The translations under genes and the position numbers were made by a program. A stretch of DNA of 64,000 nucleotides from GCA-2746605 sp963710615 (GTDB lineage Bacteria; Bacteroidota; Ignavibacteria; Ignavibacteriales; Melioribacteraceae): assembly GCA_963710615.1 (NCBI GenBank), contig CAVQBF010000008.1, forward strand, positions 372,001 through 436,000. Direction: 5' to 3'. A model generated the notes under the pieces. The model saw only the letters and a program-made list of their open reading frames with translations. It was not told where the DNA came from and did no database searches. Positions 24,771 through 33,825 of this stretch are shown here, piece after piece (positions within the stretch are counted from its first letter, which is position 1; each line of letters starts with the position of its first letter).

Positions 24771-26754
24771 TTTTTCCAATTAATTTATTTATTATTTCCC
24801 CAATATCGGCAATCATAACAACAGCTCCATCACCCATAATTGTTGAACCAGCAACACCTTCAATGTTGCCTAAATATTTACCCAGTGATTTAATTACAAT
24901 TTCTTTTTGACCTATAAGATCATCAACTTTTATTCCATATTTTTTCTCCGCCAATCCAACCACAACAACAAACTGATTTTCTGATTTATTTTGCAGAGTA
25001 TCGGTATGGTAAAGCAGATTATCTATATTAATTATCGGCAAAACTCTATCTCTTAACTTTATACATGCAGTTTTGTTAACAGTGTAAATTTGTTCTTTTT
25101 TAATCTTTACAACTTCTACAACTGAGCTTAAAGGCAAAATAATTGTTTCTCCGGCAACTTTGACAAGTAAACCTTGAATTATTGCTAAGGTTAATGGCAA
25201 TTTAATATCTATTTTCGTGCCTTTTCCAACTTCTGAATCAATTTCAATTATTCCACGAAGACGTGTAACATTTGTTTTTACAACATCCATGCCTACACCT
25301 CTGCCGGAAACATTAGTGACTTTTTCTGCAGTCGAAAAACCTGGTGCAAATATTAAATTAAATATTTCTTGTTTTGATAATTCCTCGGCTTTTTCTTTTG
25401 TAATAATACCTTTAGAAATAGATTTTCTAATGATTACTTCAGGGTCAATTCCTTTACCGTCATCAGTAATTGAAATAATTATATGATTACCTTCATGTTC
25501 GGCTGAGAGAGTAATTGTACCGGTTTTATCTTTACCATTTTTTTCTCTTTCGTCGGGAGATTCAATCCCATGATCAACTGAATTTCTTATAAGGTGAACT
25601 AAAGGATCATTAATCTCTTCAATTAAAGTTTTATCAAGCTCTGTTTTTTCTCCCTTGATCACCAAATTAATATTTTTACCCGTTTCTTTACTTAAGTCTC
25701 TTACTAATCTTGGAAATTTATTAAAAACCTTTCCAATCTTAATCATTCTAGTCTTCATTACAGCAAGCTGTAATTCGGTAGTCAGCAAGTCAATTTGCCT
25801 AGCAGTATCTCCAAGATTTTTGGCAATCTCTGTGCCCTCATAATTTAGTGCAATATCAGTATTTAGTTGAGCAAGTCTATTCCTCCCAAGGACTAACTCA
25901 GAAACTAAATTTAGCAGCTCATCTAGTCTTTCAACATCAACTCTAATTGTCTGTTCAACTGCTTGGTTAGGTGCAGAATTATTTGTACTAGCAACTGTTT
26001 TGCTATTTATTGGCTTAGATTTTACATCTGCCTCTTTTACTTTTTGTGAAATCTTTTTTTCACCAAGATTAAGTTCAACCTCTACCGGAGCATCATTAAC
26101 TAAATTCTTTATCCCTTTATTTGGTTTCTCGATTTCGGTTATCATTTCTGCAGTGATAGCTAATCCTTTAGAATTTTCTGCCATCATCTTCTTATTATTT
26201 TCAATAAAAGCTTTTTGAATTTGTTCCTCATCAAAATCGTCAAGAAAAAACTGCTCTTCCTCAATTAATATTTTATCTTCATTTATACATTCTTCTTCAT
26301 CTTTTTGTTGAACTATCTTTATTTCCTCTTCAAAGTTTCCACCTTCCATCCTATCGAGAATGCTCTGTAGATTTTTTATTATTTGTTCGGTATCAAAGTC
26401 TTCATTTTTATTATTTTCAACTACTTGCAAAAGTTCACGGAGCGCATCATATCCTTCTAAAATACCATCCATTATATTAGAATTAAGTTTAGCTTCTTCT
26501 TTTCGCAGTTTGTTTAAAATATCTTCAAGCCTATGAGTTAATGCTTGCATTTTAACTAGACCTAAAAAACCGGAAGTTCCCTTTACTGTATGAAATGATC
26601 TAAAAACCTTATTAAGTAATTCTGCATCTTCTGGTGAACCTTCCAACTTCATTAGATCAATATCTAACTGCTCAAGGGTTTCATTGGTTTCCACAACAAA
26701 ACTCTCAAATATTTCCGCCATATCCGGGTCAACAAGAAGTGAATAATCAGCCAT
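24763..26754 (-). CDS. cheA: chemotaxis histidine kinase CheA
   Basis: The 663-aa protein has an Hpt domain with phosphorylated His in FRSFHTVKGTSGFLG (H55), an acidic variable linker (about 135-265) without an obvious CheY-binding P2 domain, a dimerisation helix pair (VERLDELLNLVSELVLGRNR), a kinase domain with N box HLIRNSVDHGIE and G boxes (DDGKGIDP; GRGVGMDVV), and a C-terminal CheW-like domain ending GDGAVVMIADIGEIINKL. It phosphorylates CheY and CheB in response to receptors. No cheW gene is seen in the window. It lies 14 bases after the cheZ stop. Confidence 0.97.
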   Translation of the reverse strand: MADYSLLVDPDMAEIFESFVVETNETLEQLDIDLMKLEGSPEDAELLNKVFRSFHTVKGTSGFLGLVKMQALTHRLEDILNKLRKEEAKLNSNIMDGILEGYDALRELLQVVENNKNEDFDTEQIIKNLQSILDRMEGGNFEEEIKIVQQKDEEECINEDKILIEEEQFFLDDFDEEQIQKAFIENNKKMMAENSKGLAITAEMITEIEKPNKGIKNLVNDAPVEVELNLGEKKISQKVKEADVKSKPINSKTVASTNNSAPNQAVEQTIRVDVERLDELLNLVSELVLGRNRLAQLNTDIALNYEGTEIAKNLGDTARQIDLLTTELQLAVMKTRMIKIGKVFNKFPRLVRDLSKETGKNINLVIKGEKTELDKTLIEEINDPLVHLIRNSVDHGIESPDEREKNGKDKTGTITLSAEHEGNHIIISITDDGKGIDPEVIIRKSISKGIITKEKAEELSKQEIFNLIFAPGFSTAEKVTNVSGRGVGMDVVKTNVTRLRGIIEIDSEVGKGTKIDIKLPLTLAIIQGLLVKVAGETIILPLSSVVEVVKIKKEQIYTVNKTACIKLRDRVLPIINIDNLLYHTDTLQNKSENQFVVVVGLAEKKYGIKVDDLIGQKEIVIKSLGKYLGNIEGVAGSTIMGDGAVVMIADIGEIINKLIGKNV

Positions 26755-26768
26755 TGTTTTGCTTTCTT

Positions 26769-27524
26769 TTATGAAAATAATTTATCAATTTCTTCTTGCG
26801 ATGCTTTTTCATTATTAATTATTGAATCTACATCACTTTGTTGATTGCTTTTGGGATTATAATCTGCTTTTGCGTCAAAATGTACATTTGGAAGTTTATC
26901 CATTTTAATATTATCATTTGTTCCCAAACCTGATGAATCAACTGTATTTAGCAAGGTGTTTAATTTGTGCTGAACAGATATAATTAAGTGATTAACGGCA
27001 GCCAACTGCTGAGCTGTTATATCTTGAACTTGCAGCGACATTGTAATTTGATCGGTACTTGCTGTTACTTCTCCAATTTTATTTTTCACAAGTTCTAAGG
27101 TTAACCCAGTATCAACATTTTCTGCAATTTTATCAAGTAATTCATTAGCCTCGTCCGAACCATTAAGATGCATTCGCAAACTTTCGACAAGTTCTGAAGT
27201 TACAACCTTACGCTCAATAAGCTCATCCATACATTCATTAATACTTAAAAGTTGATCGCTTATTTCATCAATTTTATCAAGTACTTCTGTCATTGCCAAT
27301 TCCGTAGCATTTGTAACTTTGTTAAGCTGATTTGAAGCTTCCGGAATTTTTAAACGAGTTTCTTCAATTGAACCGCTTATTTGTTCAACAAATGGTAAGA
27401 AGTCACCAATAAAGGAAACAAATCCTTCAACCACAGGAATCATTTTTTCCCCAAACTTAAAGACACTATCAACTTCTTTAAGTTTAACTAACATTTCATT
27501 TAGATTTTTTACTGATTCACTCAT
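26769..27524 (-). CDS. cheZ: CheZ-type CheY-P phosphatase
   Basis: The 251-aa, mostly helical protein has a CheZ-like N-terminal pattern (IPEASNQLNKVTNATELAMT, then EVLDKIDEI) and the catalytic helix ITMSLQVQDITAQQL, in which D168 and Q172 keep the DxxxQ spacing of E. coli CheZ D143/Q147. A flexible linker (about 200-235) leads to a C-terminal peptide ASQEEIDKLFS, matching the known design in which the CheZ tail binds the FliM-binding face of CheY-P. Here it is nearly the same peptide as the FliM N-terminus of this genome. It sits between cheY and cheA. It should end the CheY signal. Confidence 0.85.
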   Translation of the reverse strand: MSESVKNLNEMLVKLKEVDSVFKFGEKMIPVVEGFVSFIGDFLPFVEQISGSIEETRLKIPEASNQLNKVTNATELAMTEVLDKIDEISDQLLSINECMDELIERKVVTSELVESLRMHLNGSDEANELLDKIAENVDTGLTLELVKNKIGEVTASTDQITMSLQVQDITAQQLAAVNHLIISVQHKLNTLLNTVDSSGLGTNDNIKMDKLPNVHFDAKADYNPKSNQQSDVDSIINNEKASQEEIDKLFS

Positions 27525-27536
27525 TTTAATTACCTT

Positions 27537-27911
27537 CTAATTAGATAAAATTAAATCGATTTTGTTTTTTAGAATTTGAGGTGTAAAAGGTTTTACTACA
27601 TAATTTGAAACTCTTGCCTGCAATGCTTCAACAATATCTTCTTTTACTCCTCGGGTGGTTACCATTAGAATTGGTAATGTCTTAACCTTCTCATTATTAC
27701 GTATAGCTTTTGTAAGCTCTAACCCAGACATAACAGGCATATTCCAATCAGTGATAACGAAATTTATCTCACCATCGGAATCAAGCTTTTCTAAAGCATC
27801 TCTCCCATGCTCAGCTTCAACGTATTCGCTATATCCTAATGCTTTCAGCGTGTTAACAACAATTCTTCTCATTGTAACTGAATCGTCAACAACCAAAAAT
27901 TTTCTGTTCAT
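27537..27911 (-). CDS. cheY: chemotaxis response regulator CheY
   Basis: A 124-aa single receiver domain with the acid pair in VVDDSVTMRRI, the phosphorylated Asp in VITDWNMPVMSGLEL, the Thr switch in PILMVTTRG and Lys in NYVVKPF. The DWNMPxMxG segment is that of motor-binding CheY. It is expected to bind FliM when phosphorylated by CheA and to be dephosphorylated by the adjacent CheZ. A second receiver gene lies 21 bases upstream. Confidence 0.95.
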   Translation of the reverse strand: MNRKFLVVDDSVTMRRIVVNTLKALGYSEYVEAEHGRDALEKLDSDGEINFVITDWNMPVMSGLELTKAIRNNEKVKTLPILMVTTRGVKEDIVEALQARVSNYVVKPFTPQILKNKIDLILSN

Positions 27912-27932
27912 TTTATATCCTGTTAATTTTTA

Positions 27933-28298
27933 TTAGTTAATGTACTTTGAGACTTCATATTGAATTCTTTTGGGATCGAATGGTTTTACCATATAAGAAT
28001 TAGCACCCACCTTCAACCCTCGCTCAATTTCTTCACTTCCTTTTAGTGAAGATAGAATAATTATTGGGATATCTTTATTATTCTCATTTTCTCTGACTGC
28101 TTTAATCAATTCAAATCCATCCATATTCGGCATATTTAAATCTGTTATTATCAAATCAACATTTGAATTTGGCAATAACTCAACAGCTTCCATGCCATCG
28201 CAAGCAGCAATTACTTCAAAACCGTGCGCCTTTAAAGAGAACGAAACAAATTTTCTAATTGTTGGCGAATCATCGGCAATCAATATTACCTTTTTCAT
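27933..28298 (-). CDS. second CheY-like single-domain response regulator
   Basis: The 121-aa receiver has ADDSPTIRK, the phosphorylated Asp in LIITDLNMPNMDGFEL, switch Ser in IIILSSLKG and Lys in SYMVKPFDP. It differs from the neighbouring CheY in the DLNMP (not DWNMP) segment, so it may act as a phosphate sink or an adaptation regulator rather than the motor signal (inference). It is directly followed by the canonical CheY and preceded by cheR with no spacer. Confidence 0.9.
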   Translation of the reverse strand: MKKVILIADDSPTIRKFVSFSLKAHGFEVIAACDGMEAVELLPNSNVDLIITDLNMPNMDGFELIKAVRENENNKDIPIIILSSLKGSEEIERGLKVGANSYMVKPFDPKRIQYEVSKYIN

Positions 28299-29207
28299 TT
28301 AATTACCCTTTTTATAACCTATTGTTTTAGGAAAACTTACTAATTTAAAAGCTTTGGATATTCCGTGAAGTGTTTCTGAATATCCAATAAATAAATAGCC
28401 ATTTGGATTTAAATTATTGTAAAGATTACTTACAACTTTAGTCTTAGATTGTTGATCGAAATATATTAGAACATTCGCACAAAAAATTATATCTGACTTA
28501 CCCATAATTTTAAGATCGTTATCATCATATAAGTTAGATACTTTAAATGAAACCATTTTTTTAATGTTCGGATCAATTATATAAGTATTATCAACTTTTT
28601 CGAAATATTTTTTAAGATAAATCGGTGGAGTGTTCCGAATTGAGTATTCTTTAAATATCCCACTTTGGGCTGTATTTATTACTGCGTAGTTAATGTCCGT
28701 ACCAATTATTTCAACTTTTAAATGTGGATATTTAGGAATAATTAACTCATTCAAGATCATTGCAATTGAATAGGCTTCTTCACCAGAGGAAGATGCTGCA
28801 CTCCAAATTCTCAGTTTTTTTAGTCCTCCCGGTTTACTGTCTAAAATTTCTGGAATTATAGTTGTTACCAGTGCATCCAACTGAGGTTGATTCCTAAAAA
28901 AGAATGTCTCATTAATTGTTATTGCTTCATATAGCTGTTTCTTTTCTTCTTCTTTATTGTAATTGGTTTTTAAGTAAACAAAATACTTTTCAAAATTTTC
29001 GATATTTAAGTGTTTTATTCTTTTTTGTAATCGGCTTTCGAGTAGATATTTTTTATTGTCTTGAAAATATATTCCGCACAAATCATATATCAGTTTACGC
29101 CACTCAACAAATTCTTGCTGCGTAAGTTTTTGTTCCTGCCCAGTACCAAAAGTAAAACTTAACTTTCCCAATCCTCGAGAAGTCATTGCTGCATTAGAAT
29201 TCAACAT
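28299..29207 (-). CDS. cheR: chemotaxis protein methyltransferase CheR
   Basis: The 302-aa protein has the CheR N-terminal helical domain (FVEWRKLIYDLCGIYFQDNK, with an LESRLQKRIKHL segment) and the SAM-binding domain (ETFFFRNQPQLDAL; IWSAASSSGEEAYSIAMILN; GTDINYAVINTAQSGIF; DIIFCANVLIYFDQQ; GYLFIGYSETL). It methylates receptor glutamates. A 20-residue N-terminal extension with unknown role precedes the domain. The gene abuts the upstream HEAT-repeat gene exactly. Confidence 0.96.
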   Translation of the reverse strand: MLNSNAAMTSRGLGKLSFTFGTGQEQKLTQQEFVEWRKLIYDLCGIYFQDNKKYLLESRLQKRIKHLNIENFEKYFVYLKTNYNKEEEKKQLYEAITINETFFFRNQPQLDALVTTIIPEILDSKPGGLKKLRIWSAASSSGEEAYSIAMILNELIIPKYPHLKVEIIGTDINYAVINTAQSGIFKEYSIRNTPPIYLKKYFEKVDNTYIIDPNIKKMVSFKVSNLYDDNDLKIMGKSDIIFCANVLIYFDQQSKTKVVSNLYNNLNPNGYLFIGYSETLHGISKAFKLVSFPKTIGYKKGN

Positions 29208-30602
29208 CTATTGGTCCTCTAATTGTAAATTACTAATTCCCCTTTCATTCAAAATTAATTGGGCATTCTCTCTAACCATTTCATCGTTATCTTTAGCAAG
29301 TTTTTTTAAAATCTCAGTTATTTGGGGATGTTCGCCATTTTTAATTATTTCAAGTAATTTTAGTCTATTCCAAGAGACAGTATCTTCTAACATTGAATCA
29401 CTAAACATTAAGGCTGTTTCAGCATCTAAAAAGAAAAGCAATTCCATCGAAGTAGCTCTTACTTCTTCATCCGAGTTGGTCAATTGAACAGTAAGTTGTT
29501 CCTCTAACGATCTTAACTCTAGCTCATTTAACGATTGTAAACTATCACCACCATCCAATTGAATCATTTCGACTATCAATTTTGTAATCTGGTTAATGTT
29601 CTGTGGTTTTTGCATTAGATATTGTGATATCTTCCTGAAGAAAGGAATTTTATTATTTGCAAAATACTCACTCAATTTTTGATCGATCTCTTCATCAATA
29701 CCATAAATATTTAATACCTTTTCCAAAAGACTTTCATCGTTAAAAGAACAAACTAGACGAACAGCAGATTTTTTATATTGTATATCAGCAGTTTCAAGAG
29801 TTTCTATCAGGGAGTTTTTTAAATCAATACCCTGAGGTAAAGTTAAGTTTAACTTTTCTTGCAGTTTGCCAATTGTTTCTATAGCAACCCATTTGAATGC
29901 TCCATTAAGATATTGAACATCATTAATTAGCATCTCAAAAGATTCTTTGTTACCAATATTCCCTAAACTTTCAATTAACGAATATTTTGTTAACTCATCT
30001 GCCCCATAGTAATTTTGGTTAATAAAGCTTATACTTTCAGTTGTTCCTATTTTACCGAGAGCTTCAATAACAGTAGGGCGAAATAATTCATTCTGCTCAT
30101 AAATTGCAATCATTTCATTAATGCCAATATCAGTTTTCAAATTACCTAAAGCTTCAACACAAGCTAAAATCACATTATCATCTTTTGTGTATTTCAATAC
30201 ACGAACAATTTCTTTAGCCGGCTCAGGATCACCGATTAGTCCGAGAATATCGATAACAAATTTCTGGTCATCATCATTGGCTTCCGGCAAATAATTTAAC
30301 ATTGCCTCAATAGATTCATTTTTTCTTTTTAGCAAGATTTCTCCAGCTAAGTTTCTTGCAGCAATATCTTCTGATGAGATATAAGGAACTAAATATTTGG
30401 GAATATTTCTATTTTTATTATGAGATAGGATTCTAGTTATTGTATCTTTTATACCATTGTCTTTTGAAAGAAGTTTTGCAGTAACAAACTCAACGATTTC
30501 ATCAGGCATTTCTACCAGCTGAAAATTTTCCACAGTTGTTCGAATTTTTTCTGATTCATCTGTATCTAATAATTGTTTTATTAAATTGAAATTATTACTC
30601 AT
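29208..30602 (-). CDS. HEAT-repeat protein heading the chemotaxis operon
   Basis: A 464-aa all-helical protein made of about ten HEAT/PBS-lyase-type repeats (for example ILGLIGDPEPAKEIVRVLKY, EALGKIGTTESISFINQNYY and ESLGNIGNKESFEMLINDV). No signal peptide, membrane helix or catalytic motif is visible, so it is a cytoplasmic scaffold or adaptor. It is the first gene of the chemotaxis operon, about 60 bases after a sigma-28-like promoter, and abuts cheR. A partner in a receptor array or CheR regulation is plausible, but the function is unknown. Confidence 0.8.
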   Translation of the reverse strand: MSNNFNLIKQLLDTDESEKIRTTVENFQLVEMPDEIVEFVTAKLLSKDNGIKDTITRILSHNKNRNIPKYLVPYISSEDIAARNLAGEILLKRKNESIEAMLNYLPEANDDDQKFVIDILGLIGDPEPAKEIVRVLKYTKDDNVILACVEALGNLKTDIGINEMIAIYEQNELFRPTVIEALGKIGTTESISFINQNYYGADELTKYSLIESLGNIGNKESFEMLINDVQYLNGAFKWVAIETIGKLQEKLNLTLPQGIDLKNSLIETLETADIQYKKSAVRLVCSFNDESLLEKVLNIYGIDEEIDQKLSEYFANNKIPFFRKISQYLMQKPQNINQITKLIVEMIQLDGGDSLQSLNELELRSLEEQLTVQLTNSDEEVRATSMELLFFLDAETALMFSDSMLEDTVSWNRLKLLEIIKNGEHPQITEILKKLAKDNDEMVRENAQLILNERGISNLQLEDQ

Positions 30603-30918
30603 TATTCCCTCTTCATTGCGGGTAAATATTTATTGACATAAATCACAATTCTATATTAAACTATCGTATATTCTTTTAAATTATTTATTATTTATAGTAG
30701 ATGAGGGATATAAAACTATTCTAGACTTTTCATTGGTATAATGGTGGCGCGAAGAATACGACAAAAAGGTTAAATAGTATTGAAATTTAAAATTAATTGA
30801 CTATAAGAGAATTGGCGTGCTGAATAGTTGAGCTATACAGACTTAAGAACTAATATAGGAAAAAAGTTCTGCTTTTATCTATGTGTGACTACTCGGTAAA
30901 AACTATGATCGGTAATAA
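30603..30918. other. intergenic region upstream of the chemotaxis operon
   Basis: About 316 bases with no gene. It holds the sigma-28-like promoter at 30,661-30,687. A weak AGAACT/AGTTCT inverted repeat (30,847-30,871) could help end the ntrC-type transcript. Nothing else is apparent. Confidence 0.5.
30661..30687 (-). promoter_or_regulatory. sigma-28-like promoter of the chemotaxis operon
   Basis: The minus strand reads TAAA-N15-TACGATAG, against the sigma-28 consensus TAAA-N15-GCCGATAA. The -35 and spacing are exact and CGATA of the -10 is kept. It lies about 60 bases before the HEAT-protein ATG, so FliA should control chemotaxis genes here. Confidence 0.65.
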
Positions 30919-32310
30919 TTATTGTATTGATTTAGTCACTTCAATTCCAAGCTGTTCCATCCTATATCTTAATTTTGAGCGTGATAAACCCAAAACTTTG
31001 GCTGCCTTAACTTGATTTCCTTTAGTAATATTAAGTGTCTTCAGAATTAAGTCTTTAAGCACGACCTCAATTTTAACACCTTCTGGAGGCACTTTTAATT
31101 CAAACGAAGTTGAAATACTTTCATCAGTTTGCTTGCCGGATGATAAGAAATTAAAATGCTGCTCTTTTATTTCATCCCCATCCATCATTAGCACTGCACG
31201 TTCCATTGCGTTTCTTAACTCTCTAACATTCCCTTTCCATCGATATGCCTGGAGAAGGGAAATTGCTTCATCATCAATTCCTTTAACACTCTGATCAAAC
31301 TTTTGTGCAAACTCTTTTACAAAAGAATATGCAAGTACTGGTATATCTTCTTTACGTTCCCTTAAGGAGGGAATTTTAATATTAGCAACGTTCAGACGGT
31401 AAAATAAATCTTCTCTGAATTTTCCCTTTTTAACTTCTTCTTCTAAGCTTTTATTTGTTGCAGCCAAAACTCTAACATTAACGCTAACTTCTCTTTCACC
31501 GCCAACTCTATAAAATTTCCTTTCTTGCAGGACTCTTAATAACTTTACTTGAATATCCAATCCAAGTTCGCCAATTTCATCGAGTAAAATTGTCCCTCCG
31601 TTTGCAAGTTCAAATTTTCCTAACTTTGTTTTGTGAGAAGCTCCGGTAAAAGCACCTTTTTCATGTCCGAACAATTCGCTTTCTGCTAAATCTTTTGGAA
31701 TAGAGCCACAGTTAATAGGAATAAATACACTATTTTTGCGCGGGCTTGATTGATGTATATATTTAGCAAATACTTCTTTTCCGGTTCCGCTTTCACCTTC
31801 TAATAAGATTGTTGTATCATCACTCTTTGCTAATTTCTCAACAATGTTTAAAATCCTTTGTATTGATCTACTCTTGCCGAAAAATTCTCTTGTTAATTTA
31901 TCAGTATTCAGAATTTCGTGTAATCCGTCAACTTCTAATTTTAAACGTAAGTGACGAACACATTTTTCAAGCACAATTGCAAGCTGATCTATCTCAATTG
32001 GTTTTAATAAAAAGTCGAATGCTCCCAATTTCATTGCCTCTACAGCAATTTTCACATCTGCATAAGCTGTGATCATTATTACTGGAATATGAAAAAACTT
32101 CTTTTGAAGATCTTTTAGGATTTCCAAACCATTGTGTGTTGTCAAGTAAATATCCAACAAAATAATATCAGGAGAATGGAAGCTGACAGACTCTTCAACT
32201 TTCCCCCCCTCCATGCATATGTCAACATCATAGCCAAGCTTGATTAATACTTTCTTTAATGAAATTACAACTAAATTATCATCATCCACTAACAAAACTT
32301 TTGGTTTCAT
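30919..32310 (-). CDS. NtrC-family sigma-54 activator (flagellar FlrC/FleR/FlgR-type)
   Basis: The 463-aa protein has a receiver domain (phosphorylated D53 in ILLDIYLT), an AAA+ domain with Walker A GESGTGKE, the sigma-54 contact loop GAFTGA (in GHEKGAFTGASHKTKLG) and Walker B GGTILLDEIGEL, and a C-terminal Fis-type helix-turn-helix (GNQVKAAKVLGLSRSKLRYR). It is coupled to the histidine kinase by a 4-base overlap. Its place between the chemotaxis and flagellin operons, and the sigma-54-like promoters upstream of flgB and fliL, argue that it drives middle flagellar genes. It might also control the sigma-54-like site at 53.1 kb. No sigma-54 gene (rpoN) is in the window. Confidence 0.92.
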   Translation of the reverse strand: MKPKVLLVDDDNLVVISLKKVLIKLGYDVDICMEGGKVEESVSFHSPDIILLDIYLTTHNGLEILKDLQKKFFHIPVIMITAYADVKIAVEAMKLGAFDFLLKPIEIDQLAIVLEKCVRHLRLKLEVDGLHEILNTDKLTREFFGKSRSIQRILNIVEKLAKSDDTTILLEGESGTGKEVFAKYIHQSSPRKNSVFIPINCGSIPKDLAESELFGHEKGAFTGASHKTKLGKFELANGGTILLDEIGELGLDIQVKLLRVLQERKFYRVGGEREVSVNVRVLAATNKSLEEEVKKGKFREDLFYRLNVANIKIPSLRERKEDIPVLAYSFVKEFAQKFDQSVKGIDDEAISLLQAYRWKGNVRELRNAMERAVLMMDGDEIKEQHFNFLSSGKQTDESISTSFELKVPPEGVKIEVVLKDLILKTLNITKGNQVKAAKVLGLSRSKLRYRMEQLGIEVTKSIQ

Positions 32311-32996
32311 TCTTCCCCATTTGATTTAAATTCAATTCTAAATCTTGTACCCTTTTCGGGATTATTGTTAAGACTAAAAATTGCTTCGTGTTCATTAAGA
32401 ATAGTTTTGCAAACACTTAATCCAAGTCCGGTACCGCCCTCTTTTTGAGTGTAAAATTCATCAAAAACTTTTGTACGATCCTCTTCAGTTATACCTGAAC
32501 CTTCATCAATAATATCCACACAAACTTTATTATTTTCTGAAAATGAATTTATCATAATTTTAGAATCATTATTGCTTGCTTCCAACCCATTGGATATTAT
32601 ATTTACAAGAACTTGAAGTATGTTAGTTTCGTTAACTACTATACTGTCAAGAGTTTCAGACATATTAACTTGGAATGAAATATTACGCTTATTTGCATTA
32701 CCTTTTGTAATATTAATAGCTTTGTTAATAATTTCATTAATATTGCACTCCTCAAAACCTTCCTTATTCTTTCGAGAAAATTCAAGGGTGTTATGGATAA
32801 GTTGGTTAATAATATCAGCAGCTTCAAGAGATGCATCTATACATTCATTTGTTTCATTGTCAAATTTCTCACTACTCATCTTCAAGTAATCTAAATTTAA
32901 CTTTAAAACTGAAAGCGGATTTTTAATTTCGTGCGAAAGACTGGCGGCTAACTTGCCAAGTATTTTTAACTTATTGTCGTGTACGCTATCTGTCAA
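32307..32996 (-). CDS. sensorless histidine kinase paired with the NtrC-type regulator
   Basis: A 229-aa kinase with only the catalytic core: phosphorylated H22 in SLSHEIKNPLSVLKLN, N box NILQVLVNIISNGLEAS, and G boxes (DEGSGI; GGTGLGLSVCKTIL). There is no membrane helix and no PAS or GAF input domain, so the input must come from a partner, as in FlrB/FlgS-type kinases that read the flagellar export state. The start is a TTG at 32,996; no better start is seen. It is followed, with a 4-base overlap, by its response regulator. Confidence 0.9.
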   Translation of the reverse strand: MTDSVHDNKLKILGKLAASLSHEIKNPLSVLKLNLDYLKMSSEKFDNETNECIDASLEAADIINQLIHNTLEFSRKNKEGFEECNINEIINKAINITKGNANKRNISFQVNMSETLDSIVVNETNILQVLVNIISNGLEASNNDSKIMINSFSENNKVCVDIIDEGSGITEEDRTKVFDEFYTQKEGGTGLGLSVCKTILNEHEAIFSLNNNPEKGTRFRIEFKSNGEE

Positions 32997-33222
32997 GTCA
33001 AACCTATAATTAAGTTTTAATATTCTTAAATGATAAATTTAACTTATTTTATAAAAAAAAGATATAGAATAGAAAAGAATGGCCGGTAAAAATAAAAAAG
33101 GTTGTCCTAAAGAACTAAGGTTTATCTTTAAATATTTTCTTTTAACAAATAATTTTTAATTGAGAAAATTTTATAGAAAATATTTTTAGATAATTGCCTA
33201 AATCAGAGACAACCAATTAAAC

Positions 33223-33486
33223 TTAATTTTCTTGATTAAAAACTTTTATAATCTCATCTGCTACTTTGTTGATTACTTCATCAGAATTGTAGTAACCACT
33301 TTCAACTTTCATTTTAACATCAGCTATTACTTTTGGATCAATTCCTTCAGCTTTCAATTTTTTTGCCGCATCAGATAGTTCAAGCTTATCGGTTTTCTGC
33401 TGAGCTTGCCGACTCGTAGCTTCTTCCTGCTTTTTATAAAGCTCTGTGTAACGATTTAGATTATTTCCCACTCCCTTAATGTTCAC
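33223..33486 (-). CDS. flgM: anti-sigma-28 factor FlgM
   Basis: The 87-aa protein has a flexible polar N-terminus and the FlgM C-terminal sigma-binding region (TDKLELSDAAKKLKAEGIDP, then VKMKVESGYYNSDEVINKVA, DEIIKVF). It keeps FliA inactive until the hook is complete and is then exported. It is the last gene of the fliS-fliD-flgN-flgM set and overlaps the FlgN-like gene by 11 bases. Confidence 0.88.
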   Translation of the reverse strand: MNIKGVGNNLNRYTELYKKQEEATSRQAQQKTDKLELSDAAKKLKAEGIDPKVIADVKMKVESGYYNSDEVINKVADEIIKVFNQEN

Positions 33487-33823
33487 GACTTAACCTCTTA
33501 TACTTAATTAATTTTTTCTCGTTAGCTATTTTATTTAATTCTGAAACTATTAAACTTTCGTTTTCTTTTTTAGCTTCAATTATATCATCGAACTTCGTTT
33601 TTATTTGTTTAACAGTCGTGTTAGCTGCATCACAATTGTCTTTAAGGCTTTTTAGGCTAAAATTATTGAGTAAAGAAATTTTTCTTTCCTCAATTTCCTT
33701 TATTAGAAAATTAATATTTGTAACAGCGTTATCAAAATTATCGTCATTAATATTTTCTAGATTATGTAAAACTAATGATAAATAATTATTTAATTCGTCA
33801 ATTCCTTGATTTAATTGAGTCAT
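33476..33823 (-). CDS. FlgN/FliT-like flagellar export chaperone
   Basis: A 115-aa all-helical protein (LNQGIDELNNYLSLVLHNLE at the start, charged helices to the end) with no other motif. Its size, helical make-up and position directly before flgM and after fliD fit an export chaperone, most likely FlgN (for FlgK/FlgL) or FliT (for FliD). FlgN-type proteins are too diverged to name with certainty by eye. It starts 2 bases after the fliD stop. Confidence 0.65.
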   Translation of the reverse strand: MTQLNQGIDELNNYLSLVLHNLENINDDNFDNAVTNINFLIKEIEERKISLLNNFSLKSLKDNCDAANTTVKQIKTKFDDIIEAKKENESLIVSELNKIANEKKLIKYKRLSREH

Positions 33824-33825
33824 AA

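Noticed and set aside
33100..33214. GGTTGTC/GACAACC pair as a terminator after the histidine kinase region
   Set aside because: Arms are about 100 bases apart with no supporting stem, so they may pair by chance.
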